Notes: generated by a model not told the origin, from the sequence alone. A stretch of 64,000 bases of DNA from Alphaproteobacteria bacterium (GCA_900768185.1 CAAGCB010000012.1:1-64000); one strand, 5' to 3'; shown: positions 7,971-17,859, numbered from the stretch's first letter. Translations and numbers: made by a program.

Positions 7971-8507
7971 TTATTTCGGCGCCAAAACCATCGAAATTTG
8001 TTTGCCTTCCAACTTCGCGGGCTGTTCAACCTTGGTGTACAAATCCGAATCGGCGACGATTCGCGCCATGATTTCTTCGCCTTGTTTGATGTAAGCCATT
8101 TCGCGCCCGCGGAACCGCAGGGTGAATTTAACCTTGTTGCCTTCGGAAACAAAGCGTTGCGCGTTACGCAGTTTGACTTCGTAATCGTGCGTGTCGATGT
8201 TCGGACTCAGCTTGATTTCTTTGATTTCGACGACCTTCTGGTTTTTGCGGGCTTCCGCCTTTTTCTTTTGCTGTTCGTAGCGGAATTTGCCCAGATCCAG
8301 AATTTTGCAAACGGGCGGATTGGCGTTCGGTGAAATTTCAATCAAATCCAATCCCGCTTCGTCGGCCAGTTTCAATGCTTCGCGTACGGAAACCACTCCG
8401 ACGTTTTCACCGTCGGCGCCGATTAAACGGACTTCCTTCGCCGTAATGTCTGTGTTGGCGCGCGGTCCCTCACGGGTGGGCGAGCCATGTGTCGTTTCGT
8501 TAGAAAT
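7971..8507 (-). CDS. infC: Translation initiation factor IF-3 (AUU start)
   Basis: IF-3 keeps the 30S subunit free and checks start-codon pairing. The C-terminal domain is obvious (LKFRGRE-like FTLRFRGREMAY, IKEIKLSPNIDTHDYEVK). The family N-terminus (EVRLIGADGENVGVVSVREALKLA) lies upstream of the first ATG-type start at 8396. Extending in frame reaches ATT at 8507, 6 nt after a strong GGAGG, giving 178 residues, a normal IF-3 length. An AUU start is the known autoregulatory start of infC in E. coli and other bacteria. The gene follows thrS by 23 bp. Confidence 0.93.
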   Translation of the reverse strand: MSNETTHGSPTREGPRANTDITAKEVRLIGADGENVGVVSVREALKLADEAGLDLIEISPNANPPVCKILDLGKFRYEQQKKKAEARKNQKVVEIKEIKLSPNIDTHDYEVKLRNAQRFVSEGNKVKFTLRFRGREMAYIKQGEEIMARIVADSDLYTKVEQPAKLEGKQISMVLAPK

Positions 8508-8530
8508 GAAAAGCCTCCATTAGGTTAAAG

Positions 8531-10450
8531 TTATTCTTCGATGTGCGGCCACGCCGCTTCGGCGGTCAGTTTAGCAATTACGTCGCCAAGTGCAAGCGTT
8601 TCTTGCTTTTCCTGTCCCAAACGGCGAATCGTGACGGTTCCGTCGGCGGCTTCTTTTTTGCCGATGACCAGCACGACGGGAACTTTTTTCAGCGAATGTT
8701 CGCGGATTTTATAGCTGATCTTTTCGTTGCGCAGATCAATTTCGGCGCGAATGCCCGCTTTTTTCAAAGCTTTGACCACTTCTGCGGCGTATTCGTCGCC
8801 GTCGTCGGTGATCGTCGCGACGACCGCCTGAACGGGCGCCAGCCAGAACGGGAATTTCCCCGCGTAATGTTCGATCATGATGCCCGTAAAGCGTTCCAGA
8901 GAACCGAACAGCGCGCGGTGCAGCATGATGGGACGGTGTTTTTCGCCGTCTTCGCCGATATAGGAAACGTCAAAGCGTTCCGGCAGGTTCATGTCGACCT
9001 GCAACGTGCCCAACTGCCATTCGCGACCGATCGCGTCTTTGACTTTAAAGTCCAGTTTCGGACCGTAAAAAGCGCCGTCGCCGGGGTTCAGGGTGTACTT
9101 GTATCCCATATCGGTCAACGCCTGCGCCAAAGCGGTTTCCGTCTTGTCCCACAATTCGTCCGCGCCGATGCGTTCGTCGGGACGGGTGGACAGTTTGATG
9201 CTGACGTCTTTCAGTCCGAAAGCGTCGTAAATGTCCAGCATCAGGCGAACGACCTTCTGGCATTCGTCTTCCAGCTGTTCGGGCGTGCAGAAAATGTGCG
9301 CGTCGTCCTGCGTGAACGCGCGGACGCGGAACAATCCGTGCAGCGCGCCCGACGCCTCGTAACGGTGGACGCGACCGAATTCCGCGATATACTGCGGCAG
9401 ATCGCGATAGGATTTGATGCCCTGCTTGAACACCAGAATGCCGCCGGGACAGTTCATCGGTTTGACGCAATAGACGCGGTCTTCAATCGTCGTGGTGAAC
9501 ATGTTTTCGCGGTACCAGTCCCAGTGTCCCGACGTTTCCCACAAAACGCGATCCATGATTTGCGGCGTGTTGATTTCCACATATCCGACGTCGTTCTGGC
9601 GTTTGCGCAGATAGTTGATCAGGGTTTGGAACAGCGTCCAGCCGTGCGGGTGCCAGAAGATGTCGCCGGGGGCGACGTCTTCGAAATGGAACAGATCCAT
9701 TTCGCGCCCCAGTTTGCGGTGGTCGCGTTTTTCGGCTTCTTCCAGCTGAACCAGATAAGCGTCCAAAGCCTTTTTGTCCGCCCAAGCCGTGCCGTAAATG
9801 CGCTGCAACTGTTCGCGCGAAGAATCGCCGCGCCAATACGCGCCCGCGACTTTCATTAATTTAAACGCCTTGCCGACTTTGCCCGTGGACGGCAGATGCG
9901 GACCGCGGCACAGGTCGATGAAATCGCCCTGTTTGTAAAAACTGATGACGGCGTCCGCGGGCAGATCTTCGATCAGTTCGACTTTGTATTTTTCGCCTTT
10001 TTTCTTAAAGAAAGCGATGGCGTCTTCGCGGGATTTTTCTTCGCGCACGACGGGTTCGTCGCGATCCACGATTTCCGCCATGCGTTTTTCGATGGCTTCC
10101 AAATCGGCGGGCGTGAAAGGCTTTTCACGGGCGAAGTCGTAATAAAATCCGTTTTCGATGGCGGGACCGATCGTCACCTGCGTTTCGGGGTACAGTTCCT
10201 GCACCGCCTGCGCCATGACATGCGAACAGGTGTGGCGAATGATGTCCAGCCCTTCGGGGGATTTCGCCGTAATGATATCAATGTCTGCGTCCGTTGTAAT
10301 CGGCGTCGCCAAATCCTGCAATTTGCCGTTGACTTTGATCGCCAAAGCCGCTTTCGCCAGACCGGCGCCGATTTTGGCGGCGATTTGCGCCCCGTCGGTC
10401 GCCCCGTCGAATGACAGCACGGAGCTGTCGGGAAGTTTGATCGAAACCAT
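8531..10450 (-). CDS. thrS: Threonyl-tRNA synthetase
   Basis: The 639-residue enzyme has the full domain order: TGS domain (residues 1-60), the editing/SAD domain with HTCSHVMAQ (near residue 72), the class II catalytic core ([13 protein letters not shown], motif 2 [20 protein letters not shown], motif 3 [16 protein letters not shown]), and the C-terminal anticodon-binding domain. It charges tRNA-Thr in the cytosol. It is co-transcribed with infC, the classical gene pair. Confidence 0.97.
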   Translation of the reverse strand: MVSIKLPDSSVLSFDGATDGAQIAAKIGAGLAKAALAIKVNGKLQDLATPITTDADIDIITAKSPEGLDIIRHTCSHVMAQAVQELYPETQVTIGPAIENGFYYDFAREKPFTPADLEAIEKRMAEIVDRDEPVVREEKSREDAIAFFKKKGEKYKVELIEDLPADAVISFYKQGDFIDLCRGPHLPSTGKVGKAFKLMKVAGAYWRGDSSREQLQRIYGTAWADKKALDAYLVQLEEAEKRDHRKLGREMDLFHFEDVAPGDIFWHPHGWTLFQTLINYLRKRQNDVGYVEINTPQIMDRVLWETSGHWDWYRENMFTTTIEDRVYCVKPMNCPGGILVFKQGIKSYRDLPQYIAEFGRVHRYEASGALHGLFRVRAFTQDDAHIFCTPEQLEDECQKVVRLMLDIYDAFGLKDVSIKLSTRPDERIGADELWDKTETALAQALTDMGYKYTLNPGDGAFYGPKLDFKVKDAIGREWQLGTLQVDMNLPERFDVSYIGEDGEKHRPIMLHRALFGSLERFTGIMIEHYAGKFPFWLAPVQAVVATITDDGDEYAAEVVKALKKAGIRAEIDLRNEKISYKIREHSLKKVPVVLVIGKKEAADGTVTIRRLGQEKQETLALGDVIAKLTAEAAWPHIEE

Positions 10451-10504
10451 GAAAACAGTCTTCTTTCATATTAAAGTTCTAGATGCGCGCATTGTAGTTC
10501 CGTT

Positions 10505-12130
10505 TTATTCCGCATTCAAGAGCTGATCTGTTTTTTTCGAAATTTTGCAAATACGCAGATCGTTTGTTGCCGCTTTGACTTTCACCCCGTTGATTTCAAT
10601 GAATTTGAACGCGCCGAAACAGTCTTCGTTTTCAATGATTTTCCGCACTTTTTTTCCTAAAAGATATCGCGGAACGTAGATGGCGATCACGTCTCCGCGG
10701 TGTTCCGCAAGGATTTTGTCCGTCTTTTCTTTGAATTTGCCGTATTCCGTCAGGGTGGCGTTCGTTCCCCAATAAATCAGTTCCGGCGCGAAAAGACCGA
10801 CGGCGCGCGCTTTCGGGTACTTTTTCGCGATGCCGACAAACGCGGAGGAAGTCGTCGGCGTCAGCAACAAAACCAAAACGTCGTCGGAAGTTTCGATCGC
10901 GTCGGGCATGTCCGTCACGGTTGACGATCCCGAAACCGTCCATTTGTCGGAAAAGAAAGGCGTCCCAAGCAGCAAAACGACGCAAACCGTTCCGGCGATA
11001 ATCGCTCTTTTCGTTCTTTTCCCCGAAAAAAAAGCCGAAACAAACAAAATACCGGCGACGTTTTCCATGGGAACGGTGTAGCGTATGATGCAAAAAAACG
11101 TCAGCCAGACAAGGTAGGAAAACAAAACGAAAAGAATCAGAAATTTCGTTTGTTCGCTCGTCCCGTCTTTCTTTTTAAAAAGGCGGAAACAAAAAACAAT
11201 CAGCAGAACGAACAGAAACAGAAAACGGAAATCCGTAAAGGAACAAAGCCCGGCGACGGGAAAGTCGGCGGAATGTCCGATCGTCATTAAAGGAAACAAT
11301 AAAAAATGAATCCACCCGCGTCCGGCGGTATGAATCGTGTCCCGCGTGTTGATTTCCGGAAACCACGGGGATTTGAAAAACGCGTTGAAAAACGGGAAAA
11401 TCGGGTTTTGATATTCCCTGTACAGCGCGTACATCCAAAATCCGTCAAAAACCAAAAAACCGGCAATTCCGCCCAGAATGAAACACCCGATCCGTGTGAA
11501 CGGGCGGGGGCGGCGTTTAATACAGAACGGGACGCAAAGCCCCGCGGACAGACAATACAGGGCGGCGGTCAATTTCAGTCCGGCGGCGGATCCCAGTAAA
11601 AATCCCGCCAGCAGGAAATGTTTTCCCGAAACGTCTTTTAAAACGAAACAATGTCGGATCAGAACGTACAATCCGCTTAAAACCAAAACGGAAACGGGAA
11701 TTTCCCCCGTGCAGGATCCGATTTGAAACCAGGTGGCGAATCCCGTTACGCCCAGGGTCATGGAAACGGCGACGGATATTTTCCCCTTGGTCGAAGAAAG
11801 GTCGAAGAACAGTCCGTTCAGTAAAAACAGAACATACAACAACGCGCCGAAATACAATCCCGACACGAAATGATACGCAAAGACGTGATTGTCGAAAATC
11901 GTCGCCGTCAAATATGTGACGGCGTCCAGCAAAGGATTGCCGTAGGTCATTTGAAACGCGGGGGACAAATCGTAGCCGAGCCGCCCGTTTAAAAAGGAAA
12001 AGCCCGCGTAATAGTGGTAATTGTAAAAATCCCAGATGAGTTCATATTGTAAAAAGGCGGAAAGCAAGCCTCCCGCCAAAAGGAAAAGAAGAAAAACGAA
12101 AAATTTTCCGCATATCTGTGAAACGGACAA
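10505..12130 (-). CDS. Polytopic membrane protein, probable GT-C type glycosyltransferase
   Basis: The 541-residue protein has around eleven hydrophobic segments. An early loop, WDFYNYHYYAGFSFLNGRLGY, resembles the extracytoplasmic catalytic loop of polyprenol-phosphate-dependent sugar transferases (GT-C fold). The C-terminal about 130 residues are soluble. Substrate is unknown. It lies 3 bp downstream of a GT4 glycosyltransferase, suggesting a shared role in making or decorating an envelope glycan. The fold assignment is by character and one motif only, so moderate confidence. Confidence 0.6.
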   Translation of the reverse strand: MSVSQICGKFFVFLLFLLAGGLLSAFLQYELIWDFYNYHYYAGFSFLNGRLGYDLSPAFQMTYGNPLLDAVTYLTATIFDNHVFAYHFVSGLYFGALLYVLFLLNGLFFDLSSTKGKISVAVSMTLGVTGFATWFQIGSCTGEIPVSVLVLSGLYVLIRHCFVLKDVSGKHFLLAGFLLGSAAGLKLTAALYCLSAGLCVPFCIKRRPRPFTRIGCFILGGIAGFLVFDGFWMYALYREYQNPIFPFFNAFFKSPWFPEINTRDTIHTAGRGWIHFLLFPLMTIGHSADFPVAGLCSFTDFRFLFLFVLLIVFCFRLFKKKDGTSEQTKFLILFVLFSYLVWLTFFCIIRYTVPMENVAGILFVSAFFSGKRTKRAIIAGTVCVVLLLGTPFFSDKWTVSGSSTVTDMPDAIETSDDVLVLLLTPTTSSAFVGIAKKYPKARAVGLFAPELIYWGTNATLTEYGKFKEKTDKILAEHRGDVIAIYVPRYLLGKKVRKIIENEDCFGAFKFIEINGVKVKAATNDLRICKISKKTDQLLNAE

Positions 12131-12133
12131 CGT

Positions 12134-13303
12134 CTATCGCCTTTCAACGGGATATTTTTCGGCGACTTCGCGATATACGGCAAGTGTCTTTTCGCACATT
12201 TTCGTTTTGGAAAAGCTGTCGCGCACGCTTTTTATCGCCCGTTCAATCATTGTTTGTTTTTTGTCGGCGGGCAAATCAAGCGCGGCGTCCAGCTTTCGCG
12301 CCAAATCCGCGGCGTCGCCGTGTTTGAACAGAAATCCCGTTTCGCCGTCCTTGATCGTTTCCGTCGCGCCGCCGTGGTCGGGACCGACGACCAGACGCCC
12401 CATCGCTTGGGCTTCGGGAATGACGCGTCCGAACGCCTCGGGATCCGTCGACGCGGACACGACAATGTCCGACAACATGTAGGCGACGTCCATTTCACGA
12501 CACAAATCAACCATCTGCACCACGCCGGACAGCCCCAGTTTTTTAATCTTGCGTTCCAGTTCGCGGCGGTATCCCGCGCGTCCCTGATCCGATCCGACGA
12601 ACAGGCAGCGCACGTCGTTTTTATGCTTCATCTGCGACAAGGCGTCCAGAAATAACAGCTGACCTTTCCATCGCGTCAACCGTCCGGGCAGCATGATGAC
12701 GGGCTTGTCTTCGGGCAGGTTCCATTTTTGCGACAAAGCGATCAACCGTCCCTGCGTCACCTGCGCCGTGTTGAACCGGTCGACATCCGCGCCGCGGTGA
12801 ATGACGCGGATTTTTTCAGGATCGACGTTTTCGTAATTGCTCAGGATATGGTTTTTGATGAAATTCGACACCGCGATTGTCACGACGCCGTCCGTCATCA
12901 CTTTATTATATCTTTTTTTAATTTTGAACGGTCCGAGGTTGTACGCGCCGTGAAAAGTCGTCACAAACGGCACCCCCGTCATTTCGCACGCCCATTTCGC
13001 CGACCATGCGGGGGCGCGGGATCGCGCGTGAACGATATCGACATGCTTTTCTTTGATGATTTCAGCCAGTTTCGACGCGTTGCGGCGCATGATGAAATAG
13101 TTTTTTGAATAAACGGGCAGGGTGATGTGTTCCGTTCCGTCCCGTTCCAAATCGTGCGTCAGCCGTCCGCCGCCCGAAACGACGACGGATCCGAAACCCG
13201 CGGCGGTCAGCGCGGCGGCGATTTCGATCGTTCCCCTTTCGACGCCGCCCGTTTCCAGACGGGGCAGGACTTGCATAACGACGATTTTTTTATCTTCGGT
13301 CAT
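12134..13303 (-). CDS. Glycosyltransferase family 4 (GT-B)
   Basis: The 389-residue protein has a glycine-rich N-terminal loop (PRLETGGVERGTIEIA) and the C-terminal nucleotide-sugar site: LPGRLTRWKGQLLFLDAL near residue 202 and the EAFGRVIPEAQAMGRLVV E-x7-E motif near residue 296. It likely transfers a sugar from an NDP-sugar to a lipid-linked acceptor on the inner membrane face. The ATG at 13303, with a GGAATC purine stretch, is preferred to the longer in-frame start at 13333. It heads a two-gene operon with the GT-C-like membrane protein. Confidence 0.88.
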   Translation of the reverse strand: MTEDKKIVVMQVLPRLETGGVERGTIEIAAALTAAGFGSVVVSGGGRLTHDLERDGTEHITLPVYSKNYFIMRRNASKLAEIIKEKHVDIVHARSRAPAWSAKWACEMTGVPFVTTFHGAYNLGPFKIKKRYNKVMTDGVVTIAVSNFIKNHILSNYENVDPEKIRVIHRGADVDRFNTAQVTQGRLIALSQKWNLPEDKPVIMLPGRLTRWKGQLLFLDALSQMKHKNDVRCLFVGSDQGRAGYRRELERKIKKLGLSGVVQMVDLCREMDVAYMLSDIVVSASTDPEAFGRVIPEAQAMGRLVVGPDHGGATETIKDGETGFLFKHGDAADLARKLDAALDLPADKKQTMIERAIKSVRDSFSKTKMCEKTLAVYREVAEKYPVERR

Positions 13304-13343
13304 AATCTTGATTCCATTTTTTAAAGCAGACAAAAAACTTCAT

Positions 13344-13712
13344 TTACAGCGGACCGCCGTAAGGACGGCGTTCGGAGTAGCCTTTTTCGCGCATGCAGGA
13401 CGCATAACGCCAGTAGATCACGGTTTTGGACGGGTGGGCGGCGTTCACGAAAATCGGCATCGATCCGACGTAGGGTATGAAATTCGCCCAGATGCCGCCG
13501 TCTTTCAGCCGCAACCGCAAATCCAGCGTGGTGACGTTGTCGCTCCATGAAAACGACCACGGCCAGAAATCGGCGCGTTCCAGACATTTGTTGTGATCCT
13601 GCACAAAGCGTTCCGCCCCCGTATTGGCTTTTTTCCAATAATAAACGCGCGTCGGCGTCGAACAGGCGGTCAGGCACAGGCAAAGGGAAAACAACAAAAA
13701 GATTTTTCTCAT
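13344..13712 (-). CDS. Small lipoprotein, unknown function
   Basis: This 122-residue protein starts with a lipoprotein signal peptide and lipobox (LCLTAC, Cys17). The mature part is rich in aromatics (VYYWKKANTG, WPWSFSW) and contains three further cysteines. I do not recognise a family. It probably attaches to the outer or inner membrane on the periplasmic side. It lies between the glycosyltransferase pair and a GST gene on the same strand, 20 bp behind the latter. Confidence 0.7.
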   Translation of the reverse strand: MRKIFLLFSLCLCLTACSTPTRVYYWKKANTGAERFVQDHNKCLERADFWPWSFSWSDNVTTLDLRLRLKDGGIWANFIPYVGSMPIFVNAAHPSKTVIYWRYASCMREKGYSERRPYGGPL

Positions 13713-13732
13713 TTTCTGTTTTTCTCCGTCAG

Positions 13733-14419
13733 TCAGAAATCGGGGTTCGTGTAATGGGGCGCGGGGGTGACTCCGGGAATGCGCAACGATAAAATGCCGC
13801 GGAAAGACGGACGCGATTTGATGCGCGCGTACCAGTCGCGCGTTTCCCTGAACGCCGGCGCGCCGTCCTGCGCGGGCTTGTCCCACGGGACTTCGCCGAT
13901 GTAGTCCAGAATCGCGAATTGAGCCGCCGCCGAAATGTCCGCCATGGAAAACGTGTCGCCCGCCAGCCAGTTGCGCTGTTTCAAAAGCCATTCGGTATAG
14001 GTCATGTGACCGACGATATTGGCTTTTCCCGCGCGGATCGTTTCCGAATCCGGAACCCCGCCCGTCAGGCGTTTGATTATTTTTTCGCCCGTCAGATAAC
14101 GGGTGACTTCGCTGAAAAACATGTCGTCGAACCAGTCGCACAGGCGGCGCGTTTCGGCTCTGTCGCGCGGATAGCTGCCCAGCAGGGGGCGCGATGTCGT
14201 TTCGTCGATGTATTCGCAAATCGGACGGTGTCCGCAGATCAGCGTGCCGTCGGCTTCTTCCAAAACGGGGATTTCGCCCGACGGGTTGAACGACGCGAAT
14301 TCGGGGCGGCGCAACCACCATTCTTCGGTTATTTCATTGAATTGCAATCCTTTTTCGCCCAACAGCATTCGCACTTTGTTGGAAAAGGGATCCGCAGGGT
14401 GTTGGTACAATGTGTGCAT
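13733..14419 (-). CDS. Glutathione S-transferase family protein
   Basis: The 228-residue protein has the N-terminal thioredoxin-like domain (HPADPFSNKVRMLLGEKGL). The cis-Pro motif GEIPVLEEADG is near residues 48-58, and the all-helical C-terminal domain contains MADISAAAQFAILDYIG. It is probably a glutathione-conjugating or detoxifying enzyme; the substrate is unknown. It heads a rightward-to-leftward unit with the small lipoprotein and is divergent from uppP. Confidence 0.9.
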   Translation of the reverse strand: MHTLYQHPADPFSNKVRMLLGEKGLQFNEITEEWWLRRPEFASFNPSGEIPVLEEADGTLICGHRPICEYIDETTSRPLLGSYPRDRAETRRLCDWFDDMFFSEVTRYLTGEKIIKRLTGGVPDSETIRAGKANIVGHMTYTEWLLKQRNWLAGDTFSMADISAAAQFAILDYIGEVPWDKPAQDGAPAFRETRDWYARIKSRPSFRGILSLRIPGVTPAPHYTNPDF

Positions 14420-14539
14420 GCGCCGTCTTTCCGAAAAAAACTTGTTTCAAGATTCTTATATTAGAATAGTTTATAGCTTGTAAATATTGAAAAAAAACTT
14501 ATTCTGAAACAAAATGTTTTTTTACGAAGGGAAACGGGT

Positions 14540-15337
14540 ATGTTGCAAACGGTCGTTCTGGCTTTGGTGCAAAGCGCGGCGGAATTTCTGCCGGTCAGTT
14601 CTTCTGCGCATTTGATTTTGGTGCCGCTGCTGTTCGGTTGGTGGGATCAGGGATTGGCGGCGGATATCGCCCTGCATGTCGGAACGCTGTTTTCCGTGAT
14701 GATTTATTTCCGCGCGGACGTCGCGGCGATGCTTTCGGGCGGAATCGATATTTTGAAACGACGCTTCGCGACGCCTGCCGCCGCTTTGACGATGAAGTTG
14801 GGCGTCGGGTGTCTGCCCGTTTTCATCATCGGCGCGCTGAGCAGTTCGTACATCGCCGAACATTTCAGAAACCCGCTGATCGTCGCGGTGACGGCTGTCG
14901 TCGGGGGCGTGTTGCTGTATGCGGCGGATCGAATCGGCGGAACGGATAAAAACGTCGCCGCAATGACACTGAAAGACGCTTTTTTAATCGGCTGCGCGCA
15001 GGTGCTGGCGCTGATTCCGGGAATCAGCCGTTCGGGCATTACGATGACGGCGGCGCGCGCGTTGGGAATCGAGCGGGGCGAATCGGCGCGTTTTTCGATG
15101 CTTTTGTCCGTTCCGACCATCGGCGCGGCGGGAATGCTGGGAATTGCCAACATTTTGGCAAACGGCGAAACGGGCGGAGCGTTGTCCGGAACGATGATCC
15201 TGACGGGCGGACTGATTTCCTTCGCGGGCGGCGTTCTGGCGATCGGTTTTTTGATGAGATGGCTGAAAACGTCGTCGTTCGCGGTATTCGCGATTTACCG
15301 CGTTTTGTTGGGAATATATCTTTTTTACGTTTTTTGA
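14540..15337 (+). CDS. uppP: Undecaprenyl-diphosphatase (BacA)
   Basis: The 265-residue integral membrane enzyme recycles undecaprenyl pyrophosphate for peptidoglycan and LPS O-chain synthesis. Both family signatures are present: AEFLPVSSSAHL near residues 13-24 (the glutamate-rich active-site segment, here AAEFLP) and PGISRSGIT near residue 157. Several membrane helices are evident. The ATG follows ACGAAGGGAAACGGGT. It is upstream of tRNA-Leu. Confidence 0.95.
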   Translation: MLQTVVLALVQSAAEFLPVSSSAHLILVPLLFGWWDQGLAADIALHVGTLFSVMIYFRADVAAMLSGGIDILKRRFATPAAALTMKLGVGCLPVFIIGALSSSYIAEHFRNPLIVAVTAVVGGVLLYAADRIGGTDKNVAAMTLKDAFLIGCAQVLALIPGISRSGITMTAARALGIERGESARFSMLLSVPTIGAAGMLGIANILANGETGGALSGTMILTGGLISFAGGVLAIGFLMRWLKTSSFAVFAIYRVLLGIYLFYVF

Positions 15338-15347
15338 AAATTTTTTG

Positions 15348-15376
15348 TTGACGGAGGGGTGAAAACGTAATAGAAG
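15348..15376 (+). promoter_or_regulatory. Sigma-70-type promoter of tRNA-Leu
   Basis: TTGACG (15348-15353), a 17-bp spacer, and TAGAAG (15371-15376) lie 20 bp before the mature tRNA-Leu 5' end. Confidence 0.6.
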
Positions 15377-15395
15377 ACTACCTGTTTCTTGTTTT

Positions 15396-15482
15396 GCCCA
15401 AATGGCGGAATTGGTAGACGCGCTAGCTTCAGGTGCTAGTACTCGCAAGGGTGTGTAGGTTCGAGTCCTATTTTGGGCACCA
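15396..15482 (+). tRNA. tRNA-Leu(CAG)
   Basis: 87-nt class II tRNA. The acceptor is GCCCAAA/TTTGGGC, the anticodon stem CTAGC/GCTAG with loop TTCAGGT (anticodon CAG), a long variable arm (TACTCGCAAGGGTGT) and an encoded CCA end. Confidence 0.95.
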
Positions 15483-15497
15483 AAGCAAGTTCAAGAC

Positions 15498-15526
15498 AAA
15501 GGGGCGGTTAAAGCCCCTTTCTTTTT
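15498..15526 (+). terminator. Rho-independent terminator after tRNA-Leu
   Basis: AAAGGGGC (15498-15505) pairs with GCCCCTTT (15513-15520), followed by CTTTTT. Confidence 0.85.
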
Positions 15527-15547
15527 GAACGGAAGGAATTTAAATCA

Positions 15548-16162
15548 ATGACGCAAATTTACTTTCACGAAGGGGATTTGCCCGAAAACGTCCGTTTCGA
15601 AAACGCCGTCGCCGTCGACACCGAAACGATGGGGCTGGAATTGAACCGCGACCGGCTGTGTCTGGTTCAGTTGGGGGACGGCAAGGGAAACGCCCATATC
15701 GTCCGTTTTAAAAAAGGACGGTACGACGCGCCGAATTTGAAATCGCTGATCGAAGATCCGTCCGTTCTGAAAATTTTTCAATACGCGCGATTCGATGTCG
15801 CCGCGTTGTACAAATATCTGGGGGCGGTCTGTCGTCCCGTCTATTGCACGAAAATCGCGTCAAAGCTGGCGCGCACGAACGCCCCGTCGCACAGTCTGAA
15901 ATCGTTGTGCGAATCCCTGTTGGGCGTCGAATTGGAAAAAGAACAACAATGCTCCGACTGGGGGGCTGACGAATTGTCGCCCGAACAGCTGAAATACGCC
16001 GCGAACGACGTTCTTTACCTGCACGCGCTGAAAGAAAAGCTGGACGCTTTGCTGGCGCGCGAGGGACGGACGGAAACGGCGCGCGCGTGCTTTGATTTTC
16101 TGCCTCGCGTCGGTATGATGGATATCGACGGATTTGACTGCGGTATCGTGTTTTCACATTGA
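15548..16162 (+). CDS. rnd: Ribonuclease D-type 3'-5' exonuclease (short form)
   Basis: This 204-residue DEDDy exonuclease has all three motifs: VDTETMGL (Exo I, near residue 23), FQYARFDVAAL (Exo II, near residue 77), and KYAANDVLYLHAL (Exo III, Tyr and Asp). It lacks the HRDC domains of the roughly 375-residue enterobacterial enzyme, as is common in Alphaproteobacteria. The expected role is RNA 3'-end trimming. The ATG follows GGAAGGAATT. It precedes kdsD by 24 bp. Confidence 0.9.
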   Translation: MTQIYFHEGDLPENVRFENAVAVDTETMGLELNRDRLCLVQLGDGKGNAHIVRFKKGRYDAPNLKSLIEDPSVLKIFQYARFDVAALYKYLGAVCRPVYCTKIASKLARTNAPSHSLKSLCESLLGVELEKEQQCSDWGADELSPEQLKYAANDVLYLHALKEKLDALLAREGRTETARACFDFLPRVGMMDIDGFDCGIVFSH

Positions 16163-16186
16163 TTTTTGATAAAAGGAACGGCGCGA

Positions 16187-17158
16187 ATGATAACTTCCGG
16201 CGAAATACTGCAAACGGCTCACGATGTTTTGGAACAGGAAAGCGCGTCGTTAAAGCTTTTGAGCGACAGCATTGACGATTCTTTCGTCCAAGCCGTCAAC
16301 GCCGTCAACGCGACAAAGGGACGCGTCGTCATTACCGGCATGGGCAAAAGCGGACACGTCGGTCGCAAAATCGCCGCGTCTTTGTCGTCTTTGGGAACGA
16401 CGGCGTATTTCGTCCACCCCGGCGAAGCCAGCCACGGCGATTTGGGCATGATTGAACCCGACGACATCGTTATCGCCCTGTCCAATTCGGGCGAAGCCCC
16501 CGAGCTGAGCGACATTATCGCTTTTTGCCGCCGTTTCGGCATCAAGCTGATCGGCATGACCGGACGGCGGGACAGCACGCTGGGACGGCAATCGGACGTC
16601 GTCCTGTGTCTGCCGCCCATTCACGAAGCCTGTCCGTTCGGACTGGCGCCCACGACGTCAACGACGCTGATGATGGCGCTGGGGGACGCGCTGGCGATCG
16701 CTTTGCTGAAACTGCATAACTTTTCCAAAGAGCAGTACAAACTGCGCCACCCCGGCGGCAAGCTGGGCAAAATGATGCTGACCGTCGCCGATTTGATGCA
16801 CAAAGGCGATGAAATGCCGCTGGTTAAACCCGGTTTGAACATGGCTGACGCTTTGGTGGAAATGAGTTCGAAGGGCTTCGGGTGTCTGGGCGTCGTTGAC
16901 GACGCGGGCAAGTTCTGCGGCATATTCACCGACGGCGATTTGCGGCGCGCCATGGCTCCGGATTTGTTGACGAAAACGGTCGGCGACGTGATGACGCGCA
17001 CGCCGACGACGACGACGGCGCAGACGTTGGCGATCGACGCTTTGCGTATTATGAACACGACGGGCAAGGGCATTACCAGCCTGTTCGTTCTTGATGACGA
17101 CAATCGTCCGATCGGGTTGTTGCACATGCACGACTGTTTGCGCGCCGGAGTGGCTTGA
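16187..17158 (+). CDS. kdsD: Arabinose-5-phosphate isomerase (KpsF/GutQ)
   Basis: The 323-residue protein has an N-terminal SIS sugar-isomerase domain (TGMGKSGHVGRKIAA, HPGEASHGDLG, SNSGEAPEL) and a C-terminal CBS pair (about residues 200-318). It converts ribulose-5-phosphate to arabinose-5-phosphate for KDO synthesis. The ATG at 16187, preceded by AAAAGGAACGG, is chosen over the upstream TTG. Its stop overlaps the lptC start (TGATG). The context of LPS-export genes supports the KDO role. Confidence 0.95.
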   Translation: MITSGEILQTAHDVLEQESASLKLLSDSIDDSFVQAVNAVNATKGRVVITGMGKSGHVGRKIAASLSSLGTTAYFVHPGEASHGDLGMIEPDDIVIALSNSGEAPELSDIIAFCRRFGIKLIGMTGRRDSTLGRQSDVVLCLPPIHEACPFGLAPTTSTTLMMALGDALAIALLKLHNFSKEQYKLRHPGGKLGKMMLTVADLMHKGDEMPLVKPGLNMADALVEMSSKGFGCLGVVDDAGKFCGIFTDGDLRRAMAPDLLTKTVGDVMTRTPTTTTAQTLAIDALRIMNTTGKGITSLFVLDDDNRPIGLLHMHDCLRAGVA

Positions 17159-17859
17159 TGACGCGGAAAGTCGTCGACATCAGCGATGTGAAATGGGGTA
17201 AAACCCGCACGGGCGGTGCGGCGGATTGGCAGCGCAGGCAAAAACGGCGCATGAGGACGCACAGCCGTCTGGTCGTTTCTTTGAAAATTCTGTTTCCCAG
17301 CATGGCGGCGGTTCTGATCGGACTGGTGATTGTCTGGCCGCAGCTGAACGCGCAGCGGGAAGAACAGATTTCCCTGTTGGCGTCAGAGGTCGGAAATATG
17401 GCTTTGCCCGACGATCAGGCAATGGTCAATCCGCGCTTTTTCGCTGTTGACGAAAAAGGCGAGCCGTTTAATCTGATCGCGAAAAGGGCTTTTGAACTGC
17501 CGGGCGAAACGCGCCGTGTCCAGCTGGACGACGTCAAAGCCGATTTGTTGCGCAAGGATAACCGTTGGTTCGCTTTGGACGCCGATGTCGCCGTCTATTC
17601 GCAAAAGGACGATACGATGGAATTGTCGAAGCAGGTTTTTCTGTACACCGAAACGGGCGAGGAAATCGAAACGACCCGCGCCGTCATCAATATGAAAACC
17701 CGCGACATTTCCGGAAACGAAAAAGTGTTCGCCCGCGTTCCCGCGGGCAACGCCGAAGCCGACGGCTTTTCCGTTTCGCAAAAGGGAACCGTGATCCGCC
17801 TGACGGGAAAAACGCGCGCCGTGTTTTATCCCGAAAACAAACCGAAAGGAAAAAAGTAA
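17158..17859 (+). CDS. lptC: LPS export periplasmic-bridge protein LptC
   Basis: The 233-residue protein has a basic cytoplasmic start, one transmembrane helix (about residues 40-60) and a periplasmic beta-jellyroll domain typical of the LptC/DUF1239 family (VNPRFFAVDEKGEPFNLIA, then ETTRAVINMKTRDISG). LptC links LptB2FG to LptA during LPS transport. The start overlaps the kdsD stop by one base, and lptA begins directly after its stop. Confidence 0.92.
   Translation: MTRKVVDISDVKWGKTRTGGAADWQRRQKRRMRTHSRLVVSLKILFPSMAAVLIGLVIVWPQLNAQREEQISLLASEVGNMALPDDQAMVNPRFFAVDEKGEPFNLIAKRAFELPGETRRVQLDDVKADLLRKDNRWFALDADVAVYSQKDDTMELSKQVFLYTETGEEIETTRAVINMKTRDISGNEKVFARVPAGNAEADGFSVSQKGTVIRLTGKTRAVFYPENKPKGKK

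Noticed and set aside
8543..9859. 438-codon plus-strand frame opposite thrS
   Set aside because: Antisense shadow; no domain, no ribosome-binding site, same compositional bias as other shadows.
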